Positions 35,344 through 42,846 of a stretch of DNA of 64,000 nucleotides are shown here, one piece after another. The position numbers and the translations under genes were made by a program. The notes beneath the pieces were generated by a model that searched no databases, was not told the DNA's origin, and was given only the letters and a program-made list of their open reading frames with translations. Source of the DNA: Planktomarina temperata RCA23 (GTDB taxonomy: Bacteria; Pseudomonadota; Alphaproteobacteria; Rhodobacterales; Rhodobacteraceae). The stretch spans positions 124,001-188,000 of the forward strand of contig NZ_CP003984.1 in assembly GCF_000738435.1 (NCBI RefSeq). Direction: 5' to 3'. Positions within the stretch are counted from its first letter, which is position 1. Each line of letters starts with the position of its first letter.

Positions 35344-36111
35344 TTAAATTCCAAAGATCATCCGCAGGATGCCCCAGCTGGCCAGAGCCAGCAAAAGCAG
35401 AAGACAAAACGGCTTGTAAAAATGCTCCCACCTGGAGCTGAATGACAGCTGCCCCAGGATAACCCCAAGAGCCGTGGGTCCAGCCATGGCCAATCCGCGG
35501 GCTATGGCGGTTCGGTCCATTAGTCCAAAAGCCAGCAGGCTAAGCGCCGTCGTGACACTGCCCAGAAACAAAAATAACACCAAAGAGGCGCGCATCTCAC
35601 GCGGTGGCGCATTTTGCGCTAAGACGTAAAGCGCCACAACCATGCCGCCAACACTCGCCAGGCCCGTGGCCACGCCGGCCATCCAGCCCGATCCGTAAAG
35701 TCCCCAGTTGCTCGCCAAAAAGCGCAATTGCACCCGGGCAAGCTGCAGGGCGGCGAGACTGGCGATGACGGCAAGCGCGATCAGCTTTGAGGTTTCGACA
35801 TCCACCTGCGTTGTAAGGGCCAGACCAAAAGGCACGCCAATGGTTGACCCAATGGCCAGACCCAGCGCAACCTTGCGATTGGCCTCCCGCCAGCCGCCGC
35901 GCAGCATGAAAAGCGAGGCGGTCATCTCAAGCCACCAACAGACGGGTATCAGTTGGACCGGCGGCAGGATCAAGGCGCCGGATGCCATGACCATGGCGGA
36001 CAGTGCAAAGCCCGAAAAGCCGCGAACCAACCCGGCAATTAAGCAAATCAGACCGAGCAATGCAAGGTGATCCGGCGGCAGGGCCAAGGCTGCTAAGACC
36101 GCTTGCATCAC
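35344..36111 (-). CDS. TauE/SafE family sulfite/sulfonate exporter
   Basis: A 255-residue inner-membrane protein with about eight helices. Family features: LICLIAGLVRGFSGFALSA near the start and the internal repeat GWMAGVATGLASVGGMVV. Members export sulfite or organosulfur anions (TauE, TauZ, CuyZ). It overlaps the tauR stop (GTG 36111 or ATG 36108 as start), so it is coupled to the taurine regulator. Here it would relieve sulfite build-up from Xsc, in parallel with SoeABC oxidation. Assignment to sulfite is by context. Confidence 0.85.
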   Translation of the reverse strand: MMQAVLAALALPPDHLALLGLICLIAGLVRGFSGFALSAMVMASGALILPPVQLIPVCWWLEMTASLFMLRGGWREANRKVALGLAIGSTIGVPFGLALTTQVDVETSKLIALAVIASLAALQLARVQLRFLASNWGLYGSGWMAGVATGLASVGGMVVALYVLAQNAPPREMRASLVLFLFLGSVTTALSLLAFGLMDRTAIARGLAMAGPTALGVILGQLSFSSRWEHFYKPFCLLLLLALASWGILRMIFGI

Positions 36112-37562
36112 GGGCGCATCTCGCTGGCAATAAGCGCCACGCCTTCTGCAATTTTTCGAACGGGAAGCGAGCTATAGGCCAATCGATAATAATTTTTCGG
36201 GGCATCTTGCTGGGTGAAAAACGGCCGGCCCGGTTCGATCAAGACGCCCTTGCTGCGCAGCCGCTCTGCAACCTGCTCGGCGTCGACGTTGGCCGGGGCA
36301 CGCATCCAAAAGGAGCTACCGCCAAAGGCGCCTTGCCCGGCAACGGTCAGGCCATTTTGGGCGAAGGCCTCCTCCATGGCCAGGCGCCGTGCATGAAATT
36401 CTGTACCCATCCGGCGGATCAGCGCGTCGTAATGGCCGAGCGACAGGAAATAGGCCGCCGTGCGTTGAATATGGCCGGGGGGATGGCGCAGCACGGTTGA
36501 GCGCAGCGCGCGTGCCTCGCGGATGAATGGCTTGGAGCCCACCAAATAGCCAAGCCGCAACCCTGGAAATAGCGATTTAGAGAAACTGCCAACATAGATC
36601 ACCCGCCCCTCACGGTCCAAGGATTTCAGCGCTGGAGAGGGTGCTTTGAGAAAGGACATTTCGAATTCATAGTCATCCTCAACAATTAAAAAATCTTTCT
36701 CTGCCGCGCGAGTTAGGAGTGTCCGGCGGCGCTCCAGTGGCATTGTGGTGGCGGTCGGGCATTGGTGGGATGGGGTGGTGAAGACCACATCAACATCAGA
36801 TGGCAAGGCATCTGGCGGCAGGCCTGCCGCATCCACCGCAACACTGGCCACTTGGCAGCGCGACTGGGTTAAAATATCGCGCAGGGATGGGTAGCAGGGG
36901 TTTTCCAATGCCGCTGTTCGTCTTTGGTTCAGCAGAACATTCGCAGTTAACCAAAGTGCATTCTGCGCCCCCATGGTGACCAAAACCTCATCTGGTTCGG
37001 CCCTGATTCCCCGGCGCGGCAGGGTGTGGCGCAGAATGAATTCGATCAACTTTGGATCATCCCGATCGAAGTAATCACTGGTCAGCGCATCATAATCTTT
37101 CGAGCCCAGAGCTTGAAGTGCACAGAGCCGCCAATTCGACCGATCAAACAGGGTTTCATCGGCTTGGCCGTAGATGAAGGGATATTTGTAACTGCCCCAA
37201 TCGGAGGGTTTCGTAAGTGTCACCCCGCCGGAAAACTTTTGACCAATGGCGCGGACCCAATCCACTTTGTCTTCGCGGGGCATGATGGGGAATTTTGGCG
37301 GCTGCGGTGCATTCGTGCTGATATAATAACCGGACCGACCGCGGCTCGTGAGATAATCATCGGCCAGAAGCTCTGTATAGGCGAGGGTCACGGTGATCCG
37401 GCTCACCCCCAAATGGGTCGCCAATTTTCGGCTTGAGGGCATTTTTTCGCCGGCCCGAAACCTTCCGCTGAGAATCGCTTCGGCGACCAGTTGTTGGATT
37501 TGGTTTTGTAGGGTGCCTTCCGCATCGGGCGGCAAAAAGAAAGTCTCTTCAGAAATCGCCAT
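36108..37562 (-). CDS. tauR: MocR-type GntR/aminotransferase regulator TauR
   Basis: A 484-residue MocR/PdxR-family regulator. Residues 15-80 form a GntR winged helix (AEAILSGRFRAGEKMPSSR, HLGVSRITVTLAY), and residues about 110-480 an aminotransferase-I-like domain with the PLP lysine in VGSFSKSLFPGLRLGYLVG. In Rhodobacter capsulatus TauR activates taurine genes from direct repeats (established knowledge). Here a similar pair of direct repeats lies at its own start, upstream of tpa and upstream of xsc. Placement next to tpa-tauABC makes the assignment strong. Start ATG 37562. Confidence 0.9.
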   Translation of the reverse strand: MAISEETFFLPPDAEGTLQNQIQQLVAEAILSGRFRAGEKMPSSRKLATHLGVSRITVTLAYTELLADDYLTSRGRSGYYISTNAPQPPKFPIMPREDKVDWVRAIGQKFSGGVTLTKPSDWGSYKYPFIYGQADETLFDRSNWRLCALQALGSKDYDALTSDYFDRDDPKLIEFILRHTLPRRGIRAEPDEVLVTMGAQNALWLTANVLLNQRRTAALENPCYPSLRDILTQSRCQVASVAVDAAGLPPDALPSDVDVVFTTPSHQCPTATTMPLERRRTLLTRAAEKDFLIVEDDYEFEMSFLKAPSPALKSLDREGRVIYVGSFSKSLFPGLRLGYLVGSKPFIREARALRSTVLRHPPGHIQRTAAYFLSLGHYDALIRRMGTEFHARRLAMEEAFAQNGLTVAGQGAFGGSSFWMRAPANVDAEQVAERLRSKGVLIEPGRPFFTQQDAPKNYYRLAYSSLPVRKIAEGVALIASEMRP

Positions 37563-37563
37563 T

Positions 37564-37595
37564 TTGGACCTAAACCTATATGACTTTTGGATCTA
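37564..37595. promoter_or_regulatory. Probable TauR operator at tauR
   Basis: Tandem repeats TTGGACCTA (37564-37572) and TTGGATCTA (37587-37595), exactly 23 bases apart, about two helical turns. The first touches the tauR start codon, which suggests negative autoregulation. The first half differs by one base from CTGGACCTAA, a TauR repeat known from Rhodobacter capsulatus. Confidence 0.65.
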
Positions 37596-37669
37596 TTGAT
37601 GCCGAGTTTTCTGTAGGGGCGCAAGGTCTAGAAGTGGTGGCATGTTTGGAAATATTTGGCTGGGTATAA

Positions 37670-37697
37670 AAAAGGCAGGGACAGGCCCTGCCTTTTT
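37670..37697. terminator. Rho-independent terminator of tpa
   Basis: GGCAGGG/CCCTGCC (37674-37680 and 37686-37692) with a five-base loop, A-run on the left and TTTTT on the right. It lies just past the tpa stop on the minus strand and can act in both directions. The stem sequence equals that of the hsp20/gabD terminator. Confidence 0.85.
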
Positions 37698-37715
37698 AGT
37701 CAGGCTTTGGGAGGA

Positions 37716-39104
37716 TTAGCCAAAGACTCGGCTTAAGGCCTGATCTATTGCATCGGTGATGAGGTCGATATCTTCGGCTGTACAAATCAGCGCCGGTGAC
37801 AGGCACAGAGTGTTGTTGAACCCTGGCAAGGAGCGGTTTGTCGCGCCGATGATGACGCCCTGCGCCATGCAGTCTTTGACCACCGCCTGCACTTTTGCTT
37901 CTGGTGCCGGTTCGCGGGTTTCGCGGTTCGTCACCAGCTCTGCGCCGCAGAACAAGCCTTTACCACGGACATCGCCAATGATGCTGTGCTTCTTAGCCAA
38001 GGCTTCGAGATTAGCAATCAATTGCGCTCCGCGGGCTGTGCAATTTTCAAGAAGGTTTTCATCCTCAATGATGCGCATGTTTTCCAGCGCTGCTGCCGGG
38101 CCTGCAGTGCAGCCGCCGAAAGTGGAGATATCACGAAAGTATCCCATGTGATCGCTGGCGTCTTTGAATTGCTCGAAAACCTCTTCAGTGGTGACGGTCA
38201 ACGATATCGCCGCATAGCCGGAGGCGACACCCTTGGCCATTGTTACAATATCTGGCTGGATGTCGTAATGTTGATACCCAAACCAGGTCCCAGTGCGCCC
38301 CAGGCCGCAAACCACTTCGTCTATCATAAGCAAAATATTGTATTTTCTGCAAATTTCCTGCACGCGTGGCCAGTAGCCTTCGGGAGGCACAATAACGCCA
38401 CCCCCTGCTGTGATAGGCTCAAGGATCAAACCGCCAACGGTGTCCGGACCTTCGCGCAGGATGATATCTTCAATCGCATTTGCGGCACGCAACCCGTAGC
38501 TTTCGCCTTGTCCAAGGTTGTCTTGGGCAGCTTCGCGATATTCAAGGCAATGCGGCACGGAAATGAAACCTTCGGGGAAGGGGCCATATTGCGCGCTGCG
38601 CTCATGCTGGCCACCGGCAGCTAACGTCGCAATGGTGGTGCCATGATAATCGCGCTCGCGATACAGAATTTTATTCTTCTTGCCGCCATATTTTTTATGG
38701 GCGATTTGTCGGATCATCTTGAAGCCTTTTTCATTGGCTTCCGATCCAGAATTGGAGAAATAAACGCGGCTCATCCCTGGCATTTTCTCAATTAAGCGCT
38801 TTGCAAAATTGGCTGCAGGGATAGAGCCGGCGGCTCCGGCAAAAAAATTCATTTTTACCAGTTGATCGCGTACTGCGTCGGCGATGCTTTCACGCCCGTA
38901 GCCAACATTGACGGTCCAAACACCGCCTGAGACCGCATCCAAATGTTCTTTGCCGGCTTGATTCCAAACCCGCATGCCCTTGCCCTCGACAATGATATTG
39001 GGGTCAGCGGTTTCGAACATTTTATGTTGGATCAAGTGATGCCAAACATGGGCTTTGTCGTTGGCGACAACTTCACTCAAGTCATTTTGCAGATTGCCGT
39101 CCAT
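37716..39104 (-). CDS. tpa: Taurine-pyruvate aminotransferase
   Basis: A 462-residue class III transaminase converting taurine and pyruvate to sulfoacetaldehyde and L-alanine. Landmarks: HLIQHKMFETADPN (Tpa-like N-terminus), DAVSGGVWTVNVGYG, FSNSGSEANEKGFKM, RDYHGTTIATLAAGG, LMIDEVVCGLGRTG with the PLP Asp, and TMAKGVASGYAAIS with the PLP Lys. AAGGAG precedes ATG 39104, preferred over upstream starts. It is divergent from tauABC, with probable TauR repeats 91-122 bases before the start, and is closed by a hairpin terminator. Confidence 0.93.
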   Translation of the reverse strand: MDGNLQNDLSEVVANDKAHVWHHLIQHKMFETADPNIIVEGKGMRVWNQAGKEHLDAVSGGVWTVNVGYGRESIADAVRDQLVKMNFFAGAAGSIPAANFAKRLIEKMPGMSRVYFSNSGSEANEKGFKMIRQIAHKKYGGKKNKILYRERDYHGTTIATLAAGGQHERSAQYGPFPEGFISVPHCLEYREAAQDNLGQGESYGLRAANAIEDIILREGPDTVGGLILEPITAGGGVIVPPEGYWPRVQEICRKYNILLMIDEVVCGLGRTGTWFGYQHYDIQPDIVTMAKGVASGYAAISLTVTTEEVFEQFKDASDHMGYFRDISTFGGCTAGPAAALENMRIIEDENLLENCTARGAQLIANLEALAKKHSIIGDVRGKGLFCGAELVTNRETREPAPEAKVQAVVKDCMAQGVIIGATNRSLPGFNNTLCLSPALICTAEDIDLITDAIDQALSRVFG

Positions 39105-39566
39105 GGGGCATACTCCTTTTTCAGATGTTTTGGAATGGTCAATTTCTATAGGCTTTCTTCGACACCTATCAGCGCAGAAAAGCTGTGCCAAAAATAGGTC
39201 CAGATATATATCCTTTGTATGTCCAAAAAGCATTTCTGCTTGCTGGATGCAACGACTGTTTGCAGTGTTGCGCGGATGATGCCGTCGTGCTGGCGTGAAG
39301 ATCAGCAGCGGCTGCTCGTTGTGAAATTGGGAGAGACCGAAATAAAAGCTGTGCGAGTCTGAGTAAATATTTCTCTGAATATTTTAAGTGATATTGCGAT
39401 ATCATTCAAAAAAAATCAAGAATATGCTTTGCGCGGCTTGTATTTTATGGTTCGGTATACTCCTGAATTTCGCCATTTTGACCATGCAAGCCGGTCTCAT
39501 TTTGGCGAGGTTGAATGAAGAAAACAAGTTGGCCATCAAACGCCAGCGCAACTGGGAGAAAGTAAT
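39105..39566. promoter_or_regulatory. Divergent tpa/tauA control region
   Basis: A 462-base region without a convincing gene. It holds the TauR-type repeats on the tpa side (39195-39226). The half nearer tauA is AT-rich (39355-39425) and includes one isolated CTGGATGCA at 39243 that could be a weak extra half-site. The tauA ribosome binding site GGGAGAAAG sits just before 39567. A 60-codon hydrophobic frame (39388-39570) is probably not real because it lacks a ribosome binding site and overlaps tauA. Confidence 0.6.
39195..39226 (-). promoter_or_regulatory. Probable TauR operator at tpa/tauA
   Basis: Read on the minus strand, TTGGACATA (39226-39218) and CTGGACCTA (39203-39195) are tandem repeats exactly 23 bases apart and point toward tpa. 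The second half equals the core of the known Rhodobacter TauR repeat CTGGACCTAA except for the last base. Confidence 0.75.
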
Positions 39567-40568
39567 ATGAAAATGAAAACTGCATTGAAGAGTGCTGTTG
39601 CTGGGTTAACTCTGGTGTCCGGCTCCGCTGCATTTGCAGGCGGCCACGGCGAGTTGAACGTCGCTTATTTTCTAGAGTGGCCAATGCCATTCCAAGCGGC
39701 AAAAGTTTCTGGCGCCTATGACGCTGCTTTGGGCATGAAGGTAAACTGGGTTTCTTTCGACACAGGCACAGCAATGTCCGCAGCCATGGCGTCCGGTGAC
39801 ATTGATATCTCCGTGTCTCAGGGTGTTCCACCTTTCGTAGTCGCAACATCAGCAGGTCAAGATCTGCAAATTGTTGACGTGGCTGTGTCCTATGCGGACA
39901 ACGACAACTGTGTGGTCGCGTCCGGTTTGGAAATCGACAAAAACTCCGCAGGCGAATTGGCCGGCAAGAAAGTTGCCGTGCCGTTGGGCACAGCGGCGCA
40001 CTACGGCTTCTTGAAACAAATGGAGCACTTTGGCGTATCCTTGGACAGCCTGACAGTTGTGGACATGGCACCTGCTGAAGGCCAAGCGGCCTTGGCTCAA
40101 GGTGCTGTCGACATGGCTTGTGGTTGGGGCGGTGCGCTGCGCCGTATGAAAGAATCTGGCAACGTATTGCTGACAGGTGCGGAAAAAACTGAGCTGGGTA
40201 TTTTGGTCTTTGATGTGACCACAGCACCTTCTGGTTTTGTCGCTGAAAATGCCGATATTGTGGCGAAATTCTTGGCTGTGACTGCTGATGCTAACACCGC
40301 ATGGAATACCTCTCAGCCTGAATTCATGGCCAACATGATTGCGCAAGATGCCGGTATGAGCGTTGAAGATGCAAAAAGCTCCATGAGCACATTTGTGTTC
40401 CCAGACATTGACACCCAATTGTCTCAGTCTTGGCTCGGTGGCAATGCGCAGACCTTCATGAAAGGTGTTGCGGATGTTTTCGTGAATGCAGGTTCAATCG
40501 ACAGCGCCAAAGGCAGCTATGCTGACAATGTAAATACTGGTCCTTTGGCTTCCGCTAAAGGCATGTAA
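39567..40568 (+). CDS. tauA: Taurine ABC transporter substrate-binding protein
   Basis: A 333-residue periplasmic binding protein of the nitrate/sulfonate/taurine family. The signal peptide is MKMKTALKSAVAGLTLVSGS with cleavage near AFAGG. The mature N-terminus NVAYFLEWPMPFQ and VSQGVPPFVVATSAGQD are typical of alphaproteobacterial TauA. Codon use is strikingly uniform, as expected for a highly expressed transporter. It begins the tauABC operon and is followed by a hairpin that probably reduces read-through into tauBC. Confidence 0.92.
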   Translation: MKMKTALKSAVAGLTLVSGSAAFAGGHGELNVAYFLEWPMPFQAAKVSGAYDAALGMKVNWVSFDTGTAMSAAMASGDIDISVSQGVPPFVVATSAGQDLQIVDVAVSYADNDNCVVASGLEIDKNSAGELAGKKVAVPLGTAAHYGFLKQMEHFGVSLDSLTVVDMAPAEGQAALAQGAVDMACGWGGALRRMKESGNVLLTGAEKTELGILVFDVTTAPSGFVAENADIVAKFLAVTADANTAWNTSQPEFMANMIAQDAGMSVEDAKSSMSTFVFPDIDTQLSQSWLGGNAQTFMKGVADVFVNAGSIDSAKGSYADNVNTGPLASAKGM

Positions 40569-40577
40569 TATTTGAAT

Positions 40578-40611
40578 GAGGTAGGCGGTTTCAGATCGCC
40601 TACCTCTCTTT
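40578..40611 (+). terminator. Stem-loop with T-run between tauA and tauB
   Basis: A perfect 10-base stem GAGGTAGGCG/CGCCTACCTC (40578-40587 and 40597-40606) with a nine-base loop, followed by TCTTTTT. Its place after the binding-protein gene fits a partial terminator that lowers tauBC relative to tauA. Confidence 0.82.
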
Positions 40612-40689
40612 TTACTGTGTGATTAGTCCGCGGGAATCCTCCGTTAACATAAGAGAAGGCCAAGCATTTTGGCCAGAGGGGAGCTTCAG

Positions 40690-41496
40690 GTGTCAGGCCT
40701 GCTTATTGACAATATTTCTATGCGCTTCGATTTGCCCAATGGTGGATCGGTCCAAGCGCTTAAAAACGTAACCTTGGATATAAAATCTGGAGAATTGCTA
40801 AGTGTTCTTGGCCCGTCAGGCTGTGGCAAAACCACTTTGCTGAATATCGTGGCCGGGTTCTTGGCGCCCACAGAGGGACAGGTTGTTGTCAACGACCATG
40901 CGGTCAAGGGACCCGGACCTGAGCGCGGCATGGTGTTTCAGCAAGGCGCGTTGTTTGAATGGATGACCGTGCGGGAGAATGTTTCTTTCGGACCAGATAT
41001 GAAGAAAATGCCGCGCATCAAAAGCGTAAAGATCGTCGATCGTTTGTTGGAAGTTGTGGGGCTTCAGGATTTTAAAGACAAGGCGGTTTATGAGCTCTCA
41101 GGCGGCATGCAGCAACGCGTGGCTTTGGCCCGTTGCCTGGCCAATGAGCCGGATGTGATTTTGATGGATGAGCCTTTGGGCGCTTTGGATGCTTTGACCC
41201 GCGAAAAGATGCAATCCTTGGTGCTTGATCTGTGGAAAGAGACCGGCAAAACCATTATCTTGATCACCCACTCCGTGGAAGAAGCGTTGCTTTTGGGCGA
41301 GCGCTTATTGGTTATGGCGCCGCGCCCTGGCCGAATTCACAAAGAGTATCGCCTGCCCTTTGCGGAAATGGGTGTTGGCGCGGATTTACGCGCGGTTAAG
41401 AAACATCCCGATTACGCCAAAACCCGTGAGGAGATTTTGGCGATGATTTGGGAAATGGAAGAAGAAATAATGGGCCGCACGGAGGAAAGCGCATGA
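40690..41496 (+). CDS. tauB: Taurine ABC transporter ATP-binding protein
   Basis: A 268-residue ATPase of the nitrate/taurine class. Walker A GPSGCGKTT, signature LSGGMQQRVALARCLA, Walker B VILMDEPLGALDALTRE and the switch His in LITHSVEEALLLGERL are present; FQQGALFEWMTVREN is typical of TauB/SsuB relatives. GTG 40690 is preferred over TTG 40669 because GGGGAG lies six bases before it. Its stop overlaps the tauC start (ATGA). Confidence 0.94.
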   Translation: MSGLLIDNISMRFDLPNGGSVQALKNVTLDIKSGELLSVLGPSGCGKTTLLNIVAGFLAPTEGQVVVNDHAVKGPGPERGMVFQQGALFEWMTVRENVSFGPDMKKMPRIKSVKIVDRLLEVVGLQDFKDKAVYELSGGMQQRVALARCLANEPDVILMDEPLGALDALTREKMQSLVLDLWKETGKTIILITHSVEEALLLGERLLVMAPRPGRIHKEYRLPFAEMGVGADLRAVKKHPDYAKTREEILAMIWEMEEEIMGRTEESA

Positions 41497-42803
41497 CCGG
41501 TTTGATCCTTCTTGCCGTATATATCGCGATTTTTGCGGTTAGTATGGTGATTGTAGCTTGGGCCACAAAACGATTTTTTACCCGCGCTGATTTTACCTCA
41601 CTCAAGACGGTGACCTTTGGCGATGAAAGCGCTGTAAAGGCGAACCGGGCCGCGTCAGTGATTTCGGTTCTGGCGATTTTCGCCCTTTGGGTGGCTTTTA
41701 CCAATTCATCCTTGCCTTTGTTCAAGGCCAAAGGTCCGTTCGAGGGTATGGTGGAATTCACCTATACCTCTACCTTGCCTGATGGACGCAGCGATGACGC
41801 AACCGTTTCCATTTTGGTCTACCCTGAAGATGTTCAACTGACAGAAGATGCCAATGGAGCGCCAGGGAAAATTCCGAACAAACCTGACGTCGATCTCGGC
41901 GAAGGGTTCGCAAAGAACGATACATTGGTCATCCCGCGTTATGGATCAAAGCTGGTCTCTGTGTTCAAAAATGATGAGTTCAAAAAATCAGATGGGGCCA
42001 TCGTGACCCATCTCAATGGACAGGCCCTCACACCTGGTGAGCAGATTATCTTGTCCGAGGGACGCTTGGCGCTCACCGAAAAAGGCACACCGTTCTTCGA
42101 ACCCTCCACCGGGTTTCGCATGGCGCGGCTCTATCTGCCTGCTCCGGAAGTGACGACGAACCGCTTTTTACAGCTGAATCGTGAAGGGTATCGCAATTTC
42201 ACCCTGCTTGAGCATACTTGGGCCTCTTTGCAACGTGTGTTGCTTGGTTTTATCTTTGGCGCGCTTGTGGGTATTCCCCTCGGTTACGCCATGGGGCTGA
42301 CCAATTGGGCGCGGGGCTGGTTTGATCCGATTGTCGAATTTATGCGCCCTGTGCCGCCCTTGGCCTTGATCCCCTTGATGATTATTTGGTTCGGCATTGG
42401 TGAGACGTCCAAAGTGATCTTGCTCTTTCTTGCAGCGCTCTGGATCATGGCTATCGCGGCGCGCTCTGGCGTGTCCGGTGTGGCCATTGCCAAAGTGCAT
42501 GCGGCCTATTCCTTGGGTGCCAAAAAATCGCAAATTTTGCGTAAGGTGATCATTCCAAACTCCCTGCCTGAGATTTTTACCGGCGCACGGGTGGCCATGG
42601 GCGTGTGTTGGGGCACGGTTGTGGCGGCTGAATTGGTGGCGGCGGAAAAAGGTCTTGGCATGATGATCATGGTCGCGGCTAAGTTTCAGCTGACAGATAT
42701 CGTGATTGTCGGGATTATCCTCATTGGTGTGATCGGTTTTGCCATCGACATTGGAATCCGCAAGCTTGAAGGCTGGCTGGTGCCTTGGAAAGGTAAAGTT
42801 TAA
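41493..42803 (+). CDS. tauC: Taurine ABC transporter permease with long N-terminal extension
   Basis: A 436-residue permease. Residues 236-436 form the usual TauC/SsuC permease domain, with helices and the coupling segment KVHAAYSLGAKKSQILRKVIIP. Residues 1-25 and 53-70 add two helices, and residues 71-235 form a polar, probably periplasmic domain (TLPDGRSDDATVSILVYPED). E. coli TauC is near 275 residues, so the extension is large. It is coupled to tauB and closed by a strong terminator. Confidence 0.9.
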   Translation: MTGLILLAVYIAIFAVSMVIVAWATKRFFTRADFTSLKTVTFGDESAVKANRAASVISVLAIFALWVAFTNSSLPLFKAKGPFEGMVEFTYTSTLPDGRSDDATVSILVYPEDVQLTEDANGAPGKIPNKPDVDLGEGFAKNDTLVIPRYGSKLVSVFKNDEFKKSDGAIVTHLNGQALTPGEQIILSEGRLALTEKGTPFFEPSTGFRMARLYLPAPEVTTNRFLQLNREGYRNFTLLEHTWASLQRVLLGFIFGALVGIPLGYAMGLTNWARGWFDPIVEFMRPVPPLALIPLMIIWFGIGETSKVILLFLAALWIMAIAARSGVSGVAIAKVHAAYSLGAKKSQILRKVIIPNSLPEIFTGARVAMGVCWGTVVAAELVAAEKGLGMMIMVAAKFQLTDIVIVGIILIGVIGFAIDIGIRKLEGWLVPWKGKV

Positions 42804-42812
42804 GACCTTATC

Positions 42813-42838
42813 AAACGGGCCCTATGGGCCCGTTTTTT
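42813..42838. terminator. Bidirectional terminator between tauC and the flavoprotein gene
   Basis: A perfect 10-base stem AAACGGGCCC/GGGCCCGTTT (42813-42822, 42826-42835) with loop TAT and a following T-run; A-residues before the stem let it serve the convergent gene too. Confidence 0.9.
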
Positions 42839-42846
42839 ATGCGGCT

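Noticed and set aside
39388-39570. A 60-codon hydrophobic frame in the tpa/tauA gap
   Set aside because: No ribosome binding site before its GTG, it overlaps the tauA start, and the region is AT-rich promoter DNA where such frames arise by chance.
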